Numbered from the stretch's first letter, positions 16,678 to 26,750 are shown. The stretch is 64,000 nucleotides of DNA from Phormidesmis priestleyi Ana (GCA_001314865.1 LJZR01000013.1:87174-151173), one strand, 5' to 3'. Notes: a model not told the origin generated them from the sequence alone. Numbers and translations: made by a program.

Positions 16678-17454
16678 CTAATTGCCGTTGACCGGAACAC
16701 CCAGCTTGCGGAAGGGAACAGATGCGCCAATGTTGATAGTAGCGGTGTTCACCCGAGGCGTTGATGCTGGACGCGCGTTGACGCTGCGTGCCATATCCAG
16801 GTACAGGGCAGGGTTGCCAGCACTGGGCTTCTTTTCCTGAGGCTTGAAGCGACGAACCTGATCCTGCCAGATGATTTGGGGGAAGCCCAAAATGCCACGA
16901 TAGTACTCGTTGTACCGAGGTGACTTGATATCGAAAGGACGCTGGCCCACTTCGCGACCAGGTAAAATGCGACGACGATAGTAAGGCACGATGTCGTAGC
17001 CAAAGTTTTCCATGTACTCGTCGCTGCCTAGCAACTCGTCTATGAATCCTTCAACACCTTTGGTTGCAATTTTGATCGACCAGGCGATTTTTTCGCGTTC
17101 GTTGTAAGCATCACGGCCCAAAGCGCGCTGAATAACCTGCTCTACAAAGCGATAGTTGCTGTTTTTTTCGTAATAGTTGCGTAAAAACGTATCAGAAAGA
17201 AACAGACCCCGAATAAAGTCGCGTACCGTGATTTGGTTGTTGCGGAGCTGCGACTCTAGTGTGGCTTCGCGGTCGGCCTGAAAGGCATAGAAGAAAACTT
17301 GACGGTAGGCCGCCTCAATGAGGTCGGTCATTTCGCTGTACTCAAGCAGAGCCTCAGCATTATAAACTCTGGGCTGGTCATCGCCCTGGACTGTATACCC
17401 TTCTACCCTTTGGTTTTGGCTTTTAGGGGCGTAATTCAACAACGGAAGAGCCAC
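16678..17454 (-). CDS. cpcG: Phycobilisome rod-core linker polypeptide CpcG
   Basis: Attaches phycocyanin rods to the allophycocyanin core. I choose GTG at 17454: it has GGAG 8 nt upstream and gives [20 protein letters not shown], the standard CpcG N-terminus; starting at 17490 would add 12 spurious residues. The 258-aa product has the rod-linker domain (about residues 10-185: [69 protein letters not shown]) and the CpcG-type C-terminal extension with [10 protein letters not shown]. It is monocistronic, with two hairpins after the stop. Confidence 0.95.
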   Translation of the reverse strand: MALPLLNYAPKSQNQRVEGYTVQGDDQPRVYNAEALLEYSEMTDLIEAAYRQVFFYAFQADREATLESQLRNNQITVRDFIRGLFLSDTFLRNYYEKNSNYRFVEQVIQRALGRDAYNEREKIAWSIKIATKGVEGFIDELLGSDEYMENFGYDIVPYYRRRILPGREVGQRPFDIKSPRYNEYYRGILGFPQIIWQDQVRRFKPQEKKPSAGNPALYLDMARSVNARPASTPRVNTATINIGASVPFRKLGVPVNGN

Positions 17455-17689
17455 GTTTGAATCTCCAACACTCGTAATAAACAGCTGCAAATATTTCTCA
17501 ATGTTCTCAATGATAGAGGAGCCCGGTCGCTAGGCTGGATAAGTCTGAGGAAATCCTTACACACCGTAACATTTGCTGAAAACGCCATAGGCCAAGGCTT
17601 CGGTTCTTGAAAGCAGGCTTAAGGGATGCTGGTTGACTAGCAGATGGCCCGCCCTCTGATAAGAAAACTCATATTTTGCAACATTCTTC

Positions 17690-18454
17690 TCATTCAAAAT
17701 GCGTCTTAATACTGGCCCAATCTTGAGGGGTGTTGCAGTTGAAAAGTAGCTGCGGGGGAAGTGCGGTATAGGCTAAGACTGGCAATGGTTTAAGCCATGT
17801 CTGAAAGGATAGTTTTGCCGTAGAGGGTTGGCGAGCAGATTCCTGGGGCCTAGCGTCAATGGCTCCATCAGTTGCTGCCTGATAAGCCCTGATATGGCGC
17901 GTTAGCGCTGGTAAGCAACTGCGGTGATAAAAGCCGCAGAGGGGTTCCCAGGTTGTTTCCTGTGTTCCCCTTATTTCCTTTGTTTCCTTTGTTTCCTCTC
18001 GTGCTACGAGTGATGCCATCGGGTAGCGCTTTGCGACAGCGGCGACCTCATGACACCGATTTTTCTCCCTTTTCTCTAGCCAAGCCCACCACTGCTGTAG
18101 GGGCTCACTTTGCAAGTAGGGGAGATCACAGGCTAGCAGCAAACACCATTCGGACTCGATCTGTGCCCAGCCTTGTGCAAAGCCGCTCACTGGCCCTAGA
18201 TAGCGCGGCTTTTGAAGACTGGGAGATTGTGGAGGCATGGGAGATTCGGTCACCCACCGAATGCTAGGTGGCAGCATTGTGCGATAGCGGTCGGGCCAGG
18301 GGGTTACGACTACTACGTCAGCGGTAAGCTGCTGTGCAATTTGTGCTGTTCTGCTGAGCAGCTGCTGACCGTCAGGTAGCTTCAAGAGCGCTTTATCTTG
18401 TCCCATGCGGCGGCTGTGCCCACCGGCCAAAATCATCACTGAGAGCGTCGGCAT
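17690..18454 (-). CDS. mobA: Molybdenum cofactor guanylyltransferase
   Basis: Transfers GMP to molybdopterin to make the bis-MGD cofactor, as needed by cyanobacterial nitrate reductase. 254 residues with the nucleotide-binding signature LAGGHSRRMGQDKALL (9-24), GPVSGFAQGW, LLLACDLPYL and the C-terminal FNCNTPQDW. Two local insertions (around EKREKNR and REETKETKEIRGTQET) come from short repeated codon blocks and make it slightly longer than usual (~200 aa). Confidence 0.9.
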   Translation of the reverse strand: MPTLSVMILAGGHSRRMGQDKALLKLPDGQQLLSRTAQIAQQLTADVVVVTPWPDRYRTMLPPSIRWVTESPMPPQSPSLQKPRYLGPVSGFAQGWAQIESEWCLLLACDLPYLQSEPLQQWWAWLEKREKNRCHEVAAVAKRYPMASLVAREETKETKEIRGTQETTWEPLCGFYHRSCLPALTRHIRAYQAATDGAIDARPQESARQPSTAKLSFQTWLKPLPVLAYTALPPQLLFNCNTPQDWASIKTHFE

Positions 18455-18514
18455 TTTTGTTGGTGTTTTATGGCGTTACAGCTTGGCGTTACAGCTTGGC
18501 GTTATAGCTTGGCC

Positions 18515-19246
18515 TTATAGCGGGTTGCGCGGTTTGACGGCGGGTTCTCGGCTCTCGTTGATCTGGGCTAGGCGTTTGTTTTCAGCCCACGCATGCCCCT
18601 TAAAGTAGTAAATAAACGCGGCTAGTGTTGCGATCGCTATATACATGAGCCTAATGAGCCATCCTAATCGCTCAAAAATGTAGGCAACTGCATCGGCTCT
18701 GGGATCTTCATAGCTAGAGAGTTCTTCGGCTAAGAGTTGGCTGGGGTTAGACTGCTCTGACTCTAGGCGCTGACGCAAGGTGGGCAGCTCTGTGACTTTA
18801 GTACTAAACGAATAAAAGCCAAAAAAACCACCGCTGCCGGTTTCTCGGGTTAGGAAGGCATTGCTCACTGCGCGCGCTTCATCATAGGAAATGGCAGATT
18901 TGGTGGCGACCTGCTGTATCCATAAGTGCTGCTGCATGATGTAGCTCGCGCTAAATACAAAGGGGCTGACCGCTAGCAGCAATGCTATTTTCGCCCAGCT
19001 GTTCCAGCTGCGAGGCAGCAAAAAGGTGGCAGCGCCAATGCCGCCCGCCAACAGCGCAAACACCACCCAATTAGAAATTTCAGCCAGTTCAATGCTGCGC
19101 AGAAAGCCGCCTACAAAGGGCACCGAGTAGAGATAGCGTTCGGCCAAGCCTGCAACGATTGCTTTGAGCCCAGCCATCAGTAAGCTCAGCCCAATGCCAA
19201 TGGCAAAAAAAAGCGGGATACGGGGTCGGTTGGAGTTCATGGGCAT
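18515..19246 (-). CDS. Conserved-looking membrane protein of unknown function
   Basis: About 243 residues from ATG 19246 (an in-frame ATG at 19330 adds 28 residues that look non-coding). Four predicted transmembrane helices: RIPLFFAIGIGLSLLMAGL, EISNWVVFALLAGGIGAATFLL, WAKIALLLAVSPFVFSASYI, and a final one LIRLMYIAIATLAAFIYYF. The loop between helices 3 and 4 (~80 aa, polar) contains SYDEARAVSNAFLTRETGSGGF. I do not recognise a named family. It lies 60 bp before mobA on the same strand and may be co-transcribed with it. Confidence 0.7.
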   Translation of the reverse strand: MPMNSNRPRIPLFFAIGIGLSLLMAGLKAIVAGLAERYLYSVPFVGGFLRSIELAEISNWVVFALLAGGIGAATFLLPRSWNSWAKIALLLAVSPFVFSASYIMQQHLWIQQVATKSAISYDEARAVSNAFLTRETGSGGFFGFYSFSTKVTELPTLRQRLESEQSNPSQLLAEELSSYEDPRADAVAYIFERLGWLIRLMYIAIATLAAFIYYFKGHAWAENKRLAQINESREPAVKPRNPL

Positions 19247-19446
19247 GAAAGAGCGCTGATTAAGACATTGAGGCCGCTTCCTTATCAAATCACTGTTAGT
19301 TACGAAATTCAAAATACGAATTAAAAACATCCCTGAGCGATCGCTTGAACTTCGCGGGTATGTTTAGTACATTTGAACTATTCTGTTTGTTTGATTCGGT
19401 TTGGTTAAGTGCCTGTTAAACATGTCGCCCTTTTGGAACTGCCCCT

Positions 19447-20322
19447 ATGAGTATTGAACTGAGTATTGAACAGACCAATCAGCTAATTTTACTCATCTTA
19501 AATTCGGTCTTAATGATGCTGCTATCAGCCGCATTGCTAGGGGGCGCCTGGCTCAGACAAAACATGCTCGCTCAGCAGCTGCATCGGCTGCATCTAAGCT
19601 ATCGGGCGATCGCCCATAAAAGATTTGATCTAAGTGATATCAATAGCGGCATCCATGGGGATGTTCATCCTAGTGATGCGATTCAGAACGGTGATGCGGT
19701 TAAAAACGGTGATGCGATCAAAAATGCAGTTAGACAATCATCGGAGAACTATGGCAGCCTGGTTTCAAGCCAATCTTTTCAACAAACCCAGGCGCGCCTC
19801 AAAAGAATTCGGAGTGATCGCCAGCGCTTGCGCAACCAATATTGGTGGAGTCATATCGGCATGCTAACGCTGCATATGGTGCTGCTCATTTTTAGCGTCA
19901 GTTTATTCACGCTGGTAATGCGCTCCTTTCTATCGTTCGATGGCTTGATTTCTACCTCACTTTTTATGTTTGCGCTAGGGTCTGCTGGGGTGCTCGCTGG
20001 CATTGGCTGTGTGTTAATTGATTTGGCACAAGGCGATAGCGGAGGCGATTCTTTGGGACATTCGCTGGGCAAGGCAATCGCCCAGATAGGGCGTCACTGG
20101 CAAACGCGCACTGCCCGTTTTCCCAGGGTGAGCAGCCGTCGCAAGGCCGCAGTGCCGGTACTCATACCCAGTCAGTTCAACCAGAGGACTCGATCTGCCT
20201 TTAGTGGAGTTGTCTCTACAGAAGGCAGATCAGCAGAAGGCAGATCTGCAGAAGGCAGGCCCGCGACAGCGCATCCAACCGTAGCCGCTAATCCTGCGCA
20301 GTATCGACGCGATCGCGTGTGA
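19447..20322 (+). CDS. Hypothetical membrane protein
   Basis: 291 residues. One N-terminal TM helix (ILLILNSVLMMLLSAALLGGAW, about 13-34), a polar, coiled-coil-prone segment (about 35-140, QARLKRIRSDRQRLRNQYWW), two more helices (MLTLHMVLLIFSVSLFTLVM; LFMFALGSAGVLAGIGCVLI) and a basic C-terminal tail. The architecture recalls cyanobacterial DUF-type membrane proteins, but I cannot name one. Micro-repeats are visible in the protein: GDAVKNGDAIKN near residue 83, and EGRSAEGRSAEGR near the C-terminus. Confidence 0.65.
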   Translation: MSIELSIEQTNQLILLILNSVLMMLLSAALLGGAWLRQNMLAQQLHRLHLSYRAIAHKRFDLSDINSGIHGDVHPSDAIQNGDAVKNGDAIKNAVRQSSENYGSLVSSQSFQQTQARLKRIRSDRQRLRNQYWWSHIGMLTLHMVLLIFSVSLFTLVMRSFLSFDGLISTSLFMFALGSAGVLAGIGCVLIDLAQGDSGGDSLGHSLGKAIAQIGRHWQTRTARFPRVSSRRKAAVPVLIPSQFNQRTRSAFSGVVSTEGRSAEGRSAEGRPATAHPTVAANPAQYRRDRV

Positions 20323-20342
20323 TTACGAGCGATCGCGCCGAC

Positions 20343-22256
20343 TTACAGCTGCTCGGCCAGCTCCAAACTCACGTTGCCTAGCTCAAACCGTTGCAAAATT
20401 CGCTCAGCCATCTGCGCAGGCATTAGGCCCAACACCGCCTTAGACTGATCGGGTGAGGCATGGTCTACCAGCTCATCGGGCACACCCAACCGCAGCAGGT
20501 CAGGCGTCATTTTGCAGTCAAACAGCGCCTCAGCTAAGGCCGAACCAAAGCCACCCATCAGGCAGCCATCTTCCATGGTCGCGACCCGACCAATGCGGTC
20601 AATCAAAGGCAGCATCAGTTCAGTATCCAACGGCTTGGCAAAGCGAGCGTTCACCACAGTTGCTTCAACGCCATGCTCACTCAAAATTTCAGCAGTTTGC
20701 ATCGCCGGATACACCATCGCGCCATAACCCACGAGCAACACATCCTCGCCCTGCCGCAAAACCTCAGCCTTGCCGATTTCAAGCGGCTGCCAGCCCGACT
20801 CCATCAGCGGCACACCATAGCCGCTACCACGTGGATAGCGCACCGCAATAGGCCCGTCATATTCCACGCCAGTCACTACCATGCGCTGCAATTCGGCCTC
20901 ATCTTTAGGGGCCATCAGCACGATGTTAGGAATACAGCGCAAGTAAGCAATGTCATACATGCCCTGGTGAGTAGGCCCATCTACACCCACAATGCCAGCG
21001 CGATCCAAGGCCAAAAAGACCGGCAGCTTTTGAATGCAAATGTCATGGACAATCTGGTCAAAAGCCCGCTGTAAGAACGTAGAGTAAATAACCGGCACCG
21101 GCTTCATGCCTTCGCAAGCGAGACCAGCGGCCAGGGTCACGGCATGCTGCTCGGCAATCCCCACATCAATGTACTGCTTGGGTAGTTTGGCCTGTAGCAA
21201 ATCGAGCCGGGTGCCCGTTGCCATTGCCGCCGTAATGCCAACAATGGTGGGATCTTTTTCGGCCAGCGTAATCAGCGTATCGGCGAACACCTTAGAGTAG
21301 CCCGGTGGCTTGGGCTTATTGGTCGGGACTTTTTGCCCTGTTTCTAGGTCAAACGGCGACTGGGCATGGTATCCGACCTGATCTTTTTCGGCAATTTCGT
21401 AGCCTTTGCCTTTAACCGTAGCGACATGAACGAGGACTGGCCCGCCGTGCTTATGGGCTTCTTTAAAGGCGCTAATGAGCTCGGCGATGTTGTGGCCATC
21501 AACTGGCCCCATGTAGGTAAAGCCCAATTCCTCAAACACAGCGCCGACTTTGGGCACAGCCAAGCGCTTCATGCCTTCTTTTACCCGACTGAGTTCTGGG
21601 GTGAGGGTCTCACCAAACGGGAGCTGCTTGAACTGCTCTTCGAGGTTTTCGGAGAGAAATTGCATGGGCGCGCTCAGGCGCATTTTGTTGAGGTAGCGCG
21701 GAATTGCACCGACGTTGGGAGAAATCGACATTTCATTGTCGTTGAGCACGACAACCAGGTTGGTTTTGGGCAGGTGGCCCGCATGGTTAATGGCCTCTAG
21801 CGCCATGCCGCCCGTGAGCGCGCCGTCACCGATAATGGCGGCAACTTTGTAGTCTTCGCCTTTTAAGTCGCGGGCGATCGCCATGCCCAAGGCCGCTGAA
21901 ATGCTGGTAGAAGCATGGCCTGCCCCAAAGTGGTCAAACCGACTTTCAGACCGTTTCAGGTAGCCCGCAATGCCGTGCTGCTGGCGAAGGGTATGAAAGT
22001 CCTTGTAGCGACCGGTAATCAGCTTATGGGGATAGGCCTGATGCCCCACATCCCAAACCACCTTGTCACGATCGAGATCCAGGGTTTGGTAAAGCCCTAG
22101 CGTCAGTTCTACGACGCCTAATCCTGGGCCTAAGTGGCCACCGCTCGCAGCGATGGTTTGCAGATGTTTGTCTCGTATTTGCTGGGCAATTTTTTCTAGC
22201 TGGGTGACCGACAGGCCATGCAACTGGTTAGGGTGGGTTATTTCACTCAGATGCAT
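20343..22256 (-). CDS. dxs: 1-deoxy-D-xylulose-5-phosphate synthase
   Basis: TPP-dependent condensation of pyruvate and glyceraldehyde 3-phosphate, the first step of the MEP isoprenoid pathway (carotenoids, phytol, quinones). 637 residues, the normal length. Landmarks: [14 protein letters not shown] (His41), [10 protein letters not shown], the TPP/Mg motif [19 protein letters not shown]...NDNEMSIS (residues 142-178), the transketolase-type pyrimidine domain [16 protein letters not shown], and the C-terminal domain ending near [15 protein letters not shown]. Monocistronic; a 9-bp inverted repeat lies 110 bp upstream. Confidence 0.97.
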   Translation of the reverse strand: MHLSEITHPNQLHGLSVTQLEKIAQQIRDKHLQTIAASGGHLGPGLGVVELTLGLYQTLDLDRDKVVWDVGHQAYPHKLITGRYKDFHTLRQQHGIAGYLKRSESRFDHFGAGHASTSISAALGMAIARDLKGEDYKVAAIIGDGALTGGMALEAINHAGHLPKTNLVVVLNDNEMSISPNVGAIPRYLNKMRLSAPMQFLSENLEEQFKQLPFGETLTPELSRVKEGMKRLAVPKVGAVFEELGFTYMGPVDGHNIAELISAFKEAHKHGGPVLVHVATVKGKGYEIAEKDQVGYHAQSPFDLETGQKVPTNKPKPPGYSKVFADTLITLAEKDPTIVGITAAMATGTRLDLLQAKLPKQYIDVGIAEQHAVTLAAGLACEGMKPVPVIYSTFLQRAFDQIVHDICIQKLPVFLALDRAGIVGVDGPTHQGMYDIAYLRCIPNIVLMAPKDEAELQRMVVTGVEYDGPIAVRYPRGSGYGVPLMESGWQPLEIGKAEVLRQGEDVLLVGYGAMVYPAMQTAEILSEHGVEATVVNARFAKPLDTELMLPLIDRIGRVATMEDGCLMGGFGSALAEALFDCKMTPDLLRLGVPDELVDHASPDQSKAVLGLMPAQMAERILQRFELGNVSLELAEQL

Positions 22257-22364
22257 ATCAAATCCTCTCTTAATCGGCTGTTATCACGTGGGTCGTAGGC
22301 TTTATTTTCAAAGCCACATTTTGAAAGCTACCTTTTGTAGGCCACAGGTAAGGGTTATGTAATT

Positions 22365-22392
22365 TCTGACAAAACGGGCATGATTTGTCAGA
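22365..22392. promoter_or_regulatory. 9-bp perfect inverted repeat upstream of dxs
   Basis: TCTGACAAA (22365-22373) and TTTGTCAGA (22384-22392) are separated by 10 bp. It lies in the 303-bp gap between the divergent dxs and Cys-repeat protein genes. It could be an operator or a leader hairpin of dxs. No regulator can be named. Confidence 0.4.
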
Positions 22393-22559
22393 TCTTTCAC
22401 AGTACAAAGATATTGTGACTCGGATAAACGCTAGTGCGTAGTTCTGATACCAGTCTTGCGCGAAAAAGCGTTGTCTGCACAGTTCTGCACGGTATCGTTA
22501 TGTTCACTCTATTCACTGTAGATTAGATCCGAGCGCACAATCCTAGAAATGAGGCTCCT

Positions 22560-23189
22560 TTGAAAATGTCCAAAACTCCTAATCCATCCCACTTAAAGCC
22601 CCCTTTAAATCCCTATTTGAGGCAAAGTGGAAAGCGCATTGGAAAGCAGGTTATGTCTAGTTTAAATGGCGGCTCTAAAAGCATAGCTTCTCGGCTTACG
22701 GCGGTTTCAGCTGCGAGTGCGGTTTCTCTGGCGGTTCCGGTTAGCCTCTTGCTGTTGGGCACCCTTGGCACCAATGTCGCCCAGGCCGCCCCTGACTATT
22801 TTGCCTGCGCAACTGATGTCAAAGCGGCTGGCGTTGCTGAAGAAAGTGTGATCGCGGCATGTGCAGGTGCGCGCTATCCCGAAGATCTGGGCGCCTGCGT
22901 CATTGACATCAATGAATTGACTGGCCTAACAGGCGATGCTGCGCTGCTGGTTTGTGGGCGATCGCGCCGCCCAGTCGAAGTCGCTGACTGTACCATTGAT
23001 ATTCATGCGGCCTTTTTTGAGAGTCCTTCTACCGAGGTACTAGAAAACTGCGGTCGCAGTCTGCTACCTGCACGTTACGGTACCTGCGTAGTGGATATTG
23101 TCGATGCCACAGAAGTCGCTGTAGATACGGCCCTCACCCAATGTATGCGAGCCGGGTTTCGACCTTGGACGATAGAACCGCGCTCTTAG
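22560..23189 (+). CDS. Secreted Cys-repeat protein of unknown function
   Basis: 209 residues; a hydrophobic stretch (about 46-75) ending LGTNVAQAAPD looks like a signal peptide cleaved after AQA. The mature part has eight Cys (83, 101, 113, 132, 144, 164, 176, 195). Three units follow the pattern C-x5-P-x5-C-[VT]-[IV]-D-I at residues 101-117, 132-148 and 164-180, with a period of 31-32 residues, suggesting a helical repeat with disulphides or metal ligation. Start is TTG at 22560 with GAGG 5 nt upstream; ATG 22566 is the alternative. I do not recognise the family. Confidence 0.7.
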   Translation: MKMSKTPNPSHLKPPLNPYLRQSGKRIGKQVMSSLNGGSKSIASRLTAVSAASAVSLAVPVSLLLLGTLGTNVAQAAPDYFACATDVKAAGVAEESVIAACAGARYPEDLGACVIDINELTGLTGDAALLVCGRSRRPVEVADCTIDIHAAFFESPSTEVLENCGRSLLPARYGTCVVDIVDATEVAVDTALTQCMRAGFRPWTIEPRS

Positions 23190-23264
23190 CGTTCGGCGTT
23201 TTGCGTTTTAGCGTTTTGGTAGCGTTTTGGTTGATCCGCTGGGTACATAAGTGCGCTAACGGCA

Positions 23265-24446
23265 CTAGCGAGAAGTTTTTGCTAGCAAAAATACACCCGC
23301 TCCCAAGCCTAAGCCCAGCGGTAGCCAACCCGATACAAAAGGGCTGATAATCCCCGACTCAGCCATCGCAGACAGCACAAAGCTCAGCACATAGTAGCCA
23401 AAAATAATCACAATACTAATGCCAAAGCTAGTTGCCTTACCCGTGCGCTGAGGTCGGATGCCTACCGCCGAGCCTACCAAGCCGAATACCACACAGGCAA
23501 ACGGTACAGAATACTTGTTTTGAATAGCTACCCTAAGCTTGCGGACGGCTCTTTCATCGCCGGTTTGGCGCAAGATTTCTAAATAGTCTTTAGACTCAGC
23601 AATGTTCATTTCCTCTTGCCTTTTCGGGCGTTGGGCCAGGTCTAAAGGCGTCCGTGGCAGCTGCAAGTCTTGCTGATCAAAACGAATAATTTGTCTAAAA
23701 GATCCATCTGGTGACACCGCATAAATGGTGCCATCGGTAAATACCCAAAGGTTTCGGGAAAAGTCCCAGGTCGCGGTATCAGCATTGATAATTTGCTTAA
23801 GACCATCTTCTGCCTCCTCTTGGGAAAAATCTACGACGGTAATGCCGCCCATGGTCGTCCCATCAAAAGTGCGCGCGTGGAAAAAACGCACCAGCTCATC
23901 GCCTGAGCCATCTTCGGCAGGCTGTTCCTGCTGAAAGGTAATATTCCCTTCTCTAAAAGGCGGCTTTTCTTCGTCTAGCGCGCGTGCTAGCAGCAGTTTG
24001 GCCCTTTGTGTACTCGCTGGCGCAACCACCTCCTGTACCGAAAAGCTGATGCCTGTGATCAGTAGGCTCAGCAGCACAGCAGGCACCACAATTCTTTTTA
24101 CGCTGACCCCACAGCCGCGTAGTGCAATCAGCTCGCTATCGCTAGAGAGCCGACTAAATGTCATCATGCTCGCTAGCAGCGTAGACATCGGGAAGGCCAG
24201 CACGACAAATTCAGGTAGGCTCAGCAAAAAAACCTCAAACACCAGAGCCGCAGGCAGTCCGTACTCAGTGGCCTTCCGAATCAGCTCAAACAGAGCCCCA
24301 ATAGACACCCCAATCGAAGAGAAGGCACCTACGCCAAACAAAAAAGGAAACGTCAGCTCGCGGGCAATGTATCGATCCATAATGGACGGATGGGGCAGCC
24401 AGCGGCCAATTTTTTGAGTGAAATTAAAGGCAGTACTAGTAGTCAT
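23265..24446 (-). CDS. LptF/LptG (YjgP/YjgQ) lipopolysaccharide transport permease
   Basis: Inner-membrane permease of the LPS export machine. 393 aa from ATG 24446 (an in-frame TTG at 24458 adds 4). Typical layout: MDRYIARELTFPFLFGVGAF at the N-terminus, three TM helices to about residue 130, a periplasmic beta-jellyroll domain (about 140-300, with FREGNITFQQEQ and LWVFTDGTIYAV), and three C-terminal helices starting KYSVPFACVVFGLVGSAVGI. Only one LptF/G gene lies here, in the order lptA-lptB-lptF/G. It starts 33 bp after lptB. Confidence 0.93.
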   Translation of the reverse strand: MTTSTAFNFTQKIGRWLPHPSIMDRYIARELTFPFLFGVGAFSSIGVSIGALFELIRKATEYGLPAALVFEVFLLSLPEFVVLAFPMSTLLASMMTFSRLSSDSELIALRGCGVSVKRIVVPAVLLSLLITGISFSVQEVVAPASTQRAKLLLARALDEEKPPFREGNITFQQEQPAEDGSGDELVRFFHARTFDGTTMGGITVVDFSQEEAEDGLKQIINADTATWDFSRNLWVFTDGTIYAVSPDGSFRQIIRFDQQDLQLPRTPLDLAQRPKRQEEMNIAESKDYLEILRQTGDERAVRKLRVAIQNKYSVPFACVVFGLVGSAVGIRPQRTGKATSFGISIVIIFGYYVLSFVLSAMAESGIISPFVSGWLPLGLGLGAGVFLLAKTSR

Positions 24447-24479
24447 GCGATATGCCAAACATAGTCAAAGCGGATGCCT

Positions 24480-25262
24480 CTAAAGTTGGAAGCTTTCACC
24501 TAAGTAATATTGACGCACTAAGGGATTGTCTGACAGGTCACTGGCGTTGCCAGCCGCTAAGATTTGGCCCTCACTCATGATGTAGGCCCGGTCAATAATC
24601 TGTAGTGTCTCACGCACGTTGTGATCGGTAATGAGGACGCCCATATTGCGATCGCGCAGCTCTGCAACAATCGTTTGAATCTCAGAAACCGCAATGGGGT
24701 CTACTCCCGCAAACGGCTCATCTAAAAACAAAAAGCTAGGCCCTTCCTGGCCAGAAGCCAACGCTCTGGCTAGCTCTGTACGCCTACGCTCACCCCCCGA
24801 CACCTGAATGCCCAGTGAATTTTGCACCTGCTCCAAGCGAAACTCCTTCAGCAAATGCTGTAGGCGGTCTTCTCGCTCCTGAAAAGGCACACCGGTTTGC
24901 TCCATTACCAGCTTCAGGTTATCTCGCACGCTCAAATTACGGAAAATGCTCGCTTCCTGTGCCAAATAACCAATCCCCAGACGAGCCCGTTTGTACATGG
25001 GTAAATGAGTGATTTCTTCGCGATCTAGCAATACTTTGCCAATGTCCGGCTTAATCAGGCCAGTCGCCATATAAAAAGTCGTGGTTTTGCCTGCTCCGTT
25101 TGGCCCTAGCAAACCCACAATCTCGCCCTGAGCAACCGATAAATTAACGCCTTTTACAACAGTGCGCTTCCCGTATGTTTTTTGGACGTTTTCAAGCACC
25201 AGCTTGGAAGAAGAGGTGCCGCGAGTTGAGCTAGCTGGCTCAGATTTTACCAGAGAAGTCAT
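24480..25262 (-). CDS. lptB: LPS export ABC transporter ATP-binding protein LptB
   Basis: Cytoplasmic ATPase that powers LPS extraction by LptF/G. 260 residues: Walker A GLLGPNGAGKTT (51-62), Q-loop LAQEASIFRNLSVRDN (the LptB-specific YLAQEASIFR motif), signature VSGGERRRTELARAL, Walker B FLFLDEPFAGVDPIAV, H-loop ITDHNVRETL. The 15-20 N-terminal residues (SEPASSTRGTSSSK) are extra. It sits 14 bp after lptA. Confidence 0.96.
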   Translation of the reverse strand: MTSLVKSEPASSTRGTSSSKLVLENVQKTYGKRTVVKGVNLSVAQGEIVGLLGPNGAGKTTTFYMATGLIKPDIGKVLLDREEITHLPMYKRARLGIGYLAQEASIFRNLSVRDNLKLVMEQTGVPFQEREDRLQHLLKEFRLEQVQNSLGIQVSGGERRRTELARALASGQEGPSFLFLDEPFAGVDPIAVSEIQTIVAELRDRNMGVLITDHNVRETLQIIDRAYIMSEGQILAAGNASDLSDNPLVRQYYLGESFQL

Positions 25263-25276
25263 GAGAGATCCTGTCC

Positions 25277-25954
25277 CTAAAAGCTGTTGGGGCTATTGAT
25301 TGGGCCTAAATCAGCTGGTAGCTCATCTGGCACAGCAGGAATAGAGACGGGCGGCGGCATCGCAGCACCCCCTGCACTATTACCGCCACCAGTACCGCCA
25401 CCAGTACCGCCACCAGTACCGCCACCAGGATTGGCCCCAGCAGCGGGCGCTGGTGGCGCTGGTAAAATGTAAACGGCTTCTACCTGTTCGTTGGGGCCAG
25501 GAGTGGCGACAAAGCGGCCTTCTGCAATGAGGTAAGTTACCGTTTCGGCCTGAAGTGAGTTGCCTTCTTGCAACACGTCTACATTGCCGCTTAAGACAAT
25601 TCTTTGCTCTTGGCTGTAGTACTGCGCTTGGGCAGAGGTGGCGTATATTTGGCGAGTAGGGTAGTCGATCCGAACGTTGCCAGTAGCCGTAACAATGCCC
25701 GTATTGGAGTTGGCTTCTACTCGGCTAGCCTTCATCTGAATCGCGCCGCCTGCTTGGGCCTGAGCCTGTGGGATAAATGCTGGCGGCAGCGCCTGGAGCA
25801 AGCCTTGTAAAAGAAAAGGACAAGATAGGGCAATGGCGTAGCCTCTTCTCCGGAGAATCGCGAATATAGGCGCATTTTTATATGCTCGTCCTTTAAGCCC
25901 TAGGCTTTGGCGAAAAGCGCCGTGATGACCGATTAACTTGTACAAGCTTTTCAT
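25277..25954 (-). CDS. LptA/OstA-like periplasmic LPS-transport protein
   Basis: 225 residues. Signal-like segment with a hydrophobic core around residues 37-56, then an OstA/LptA beta-jellyroll (IQMKASRVEANSNTGIVTATGNVRIDYPTRQIYATSAQAQYY...IVLSGNVDVLQEGNSLQAETVTYLI; about 69-155) that would bridge the periplasm. The last ~60 residues are Pro/Gly-rich; a 12-bp repeat encodes GGGTGGGTGGGT. First gene of the lptA-lptB-lptF/G operon. Confidence 0.88.
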   Translation of the reverse strand: MKSLYKLIGHHGAFRQSLGLKGRAYKNAPIFAILRRRGYAIALSCPFLLQGLLQALPPAFIPQAQAQAGGAIQMKASRVEANSNTGIVTATGNVRIDYPTRQIYATSAQAQYYSQEQRIVLSGNVDVLQEGNSLQAETVTYLIAEGRFVATPGPNEQVEAVYILPAPPAPAAGANPGGGTGGGTGGGTGGGNSAGGAAMPPPVSIPAVPDELPADLGPINSPNSF

Positions 25955-26038
25955 TCTTAAAACGTCAATGCCCTCTTCTCCAGATTAGTCGCTGATGTCA
26001 GTATTGAGCGTAAACCCTGTCTACTTTCTTGACTGTCC

Positions 26039-26473
26039 CTAGTCTTTAGGGTTATGTATCTTCCACCGTATCTGCGGGATCTGGCAGGGCGGATTTTCCA
26101 TCAATGCGGCTAGACCCTCTGGCCCCGCACTCTGCACCAAGTCGAGCCATTCCACTGCCTGATCAACCAGGTCGTCTACGGCAATTTCTCGATAGCTTGG
26201 TTCAAACCGTTGTAGCCGGTTAATGCCTTCACCCAGCAAAATGGCACCCCCTCGCCAGTTCAGATTGCCCAAATGATAAAACGCCACGGCCACCTGCAAA
26301 ATTCCCTGATAGAAGGATTTTTCAGCGGTCTCGGCCTCCATCCAAATGGCCTCTAACGTGTCATGACAGGCATAGAAGGCTTGCGCATTAAACTCGCTGA
26401 TGCCTCGGCTGAAAAGATCAGGGATAGCGAATCTATCATCAGCCGGAAGATTGTTTGCATTGGGAGTGGGCAT
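26039..26473 (-). CDS. DUF309 domain protein
   Basis: 144 aa from ATG 26473 (a TTG at 26494 would add 7). The helical DUF309 signature is clear: FSRGISEFNAQAFYACHDTLEAIWM, then KSFYQGILQVAVAFYHLGNLNWRGGAILLGEGINRLQ. The conserved His/Glu pair (CHDTLE) and the hydrophobic QG[IL]xQ[VA]A helix are present. The molecular function of DUF309 is unknown. It is monocistronic and divergent from glmM. Confidence 0.88.
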   Translation of the reverse strand: MPTPNANNLPADDRFAIPDLFSRGISEFNAQAFYACHDTLEAIWMEAETAEKSFYQGILQVAVAFYHLGNLNWRGGAILLGEGINRLQRFEPSYREIAVDDLVDQAVEWLDLVQSAGPEGLAALMENPPCQIPQIRWKIHNPKD

Positions 26474-26630
26474 AGTTGGATTGCGGTAATTCAATTCTTA
26501 TTGATGTATCAAGCAGCTTCCAATCAGCTTCTAAGCGTGACTTTACAGGAATTGGCACATTCGCAGCCATTCGTAAGTCTGAGATGATATCCTCCACACT
26601 TGTGACAGAGTAATGTGAGCGATGCTTTGC

Positions 26631-26700
26631 TCCGGTCGCTGGCAGGTCGCTGGATAGGTCGCTGGTAGGTTGTTGCTAGGTCGCTGGTAAGTCGCTAGCA
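26631..26700. repeat. AGGTCGCTGGT tandem repeat upstream of glmM
   Basis: Five degenerate copies of an 11-13-bp unit containing GGTCGCTGG lie about 50 bp before the glmM start. Intergenic micro-repeat of unknown role; it could overlap the glmM 5' leader. Confidence 0.6.
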
Positions 26701-26750
26701 ATCAGAGCAGAACAAAGGCAGTTTTTAGTTTTTGGTGAGGGAGTGAAGAA

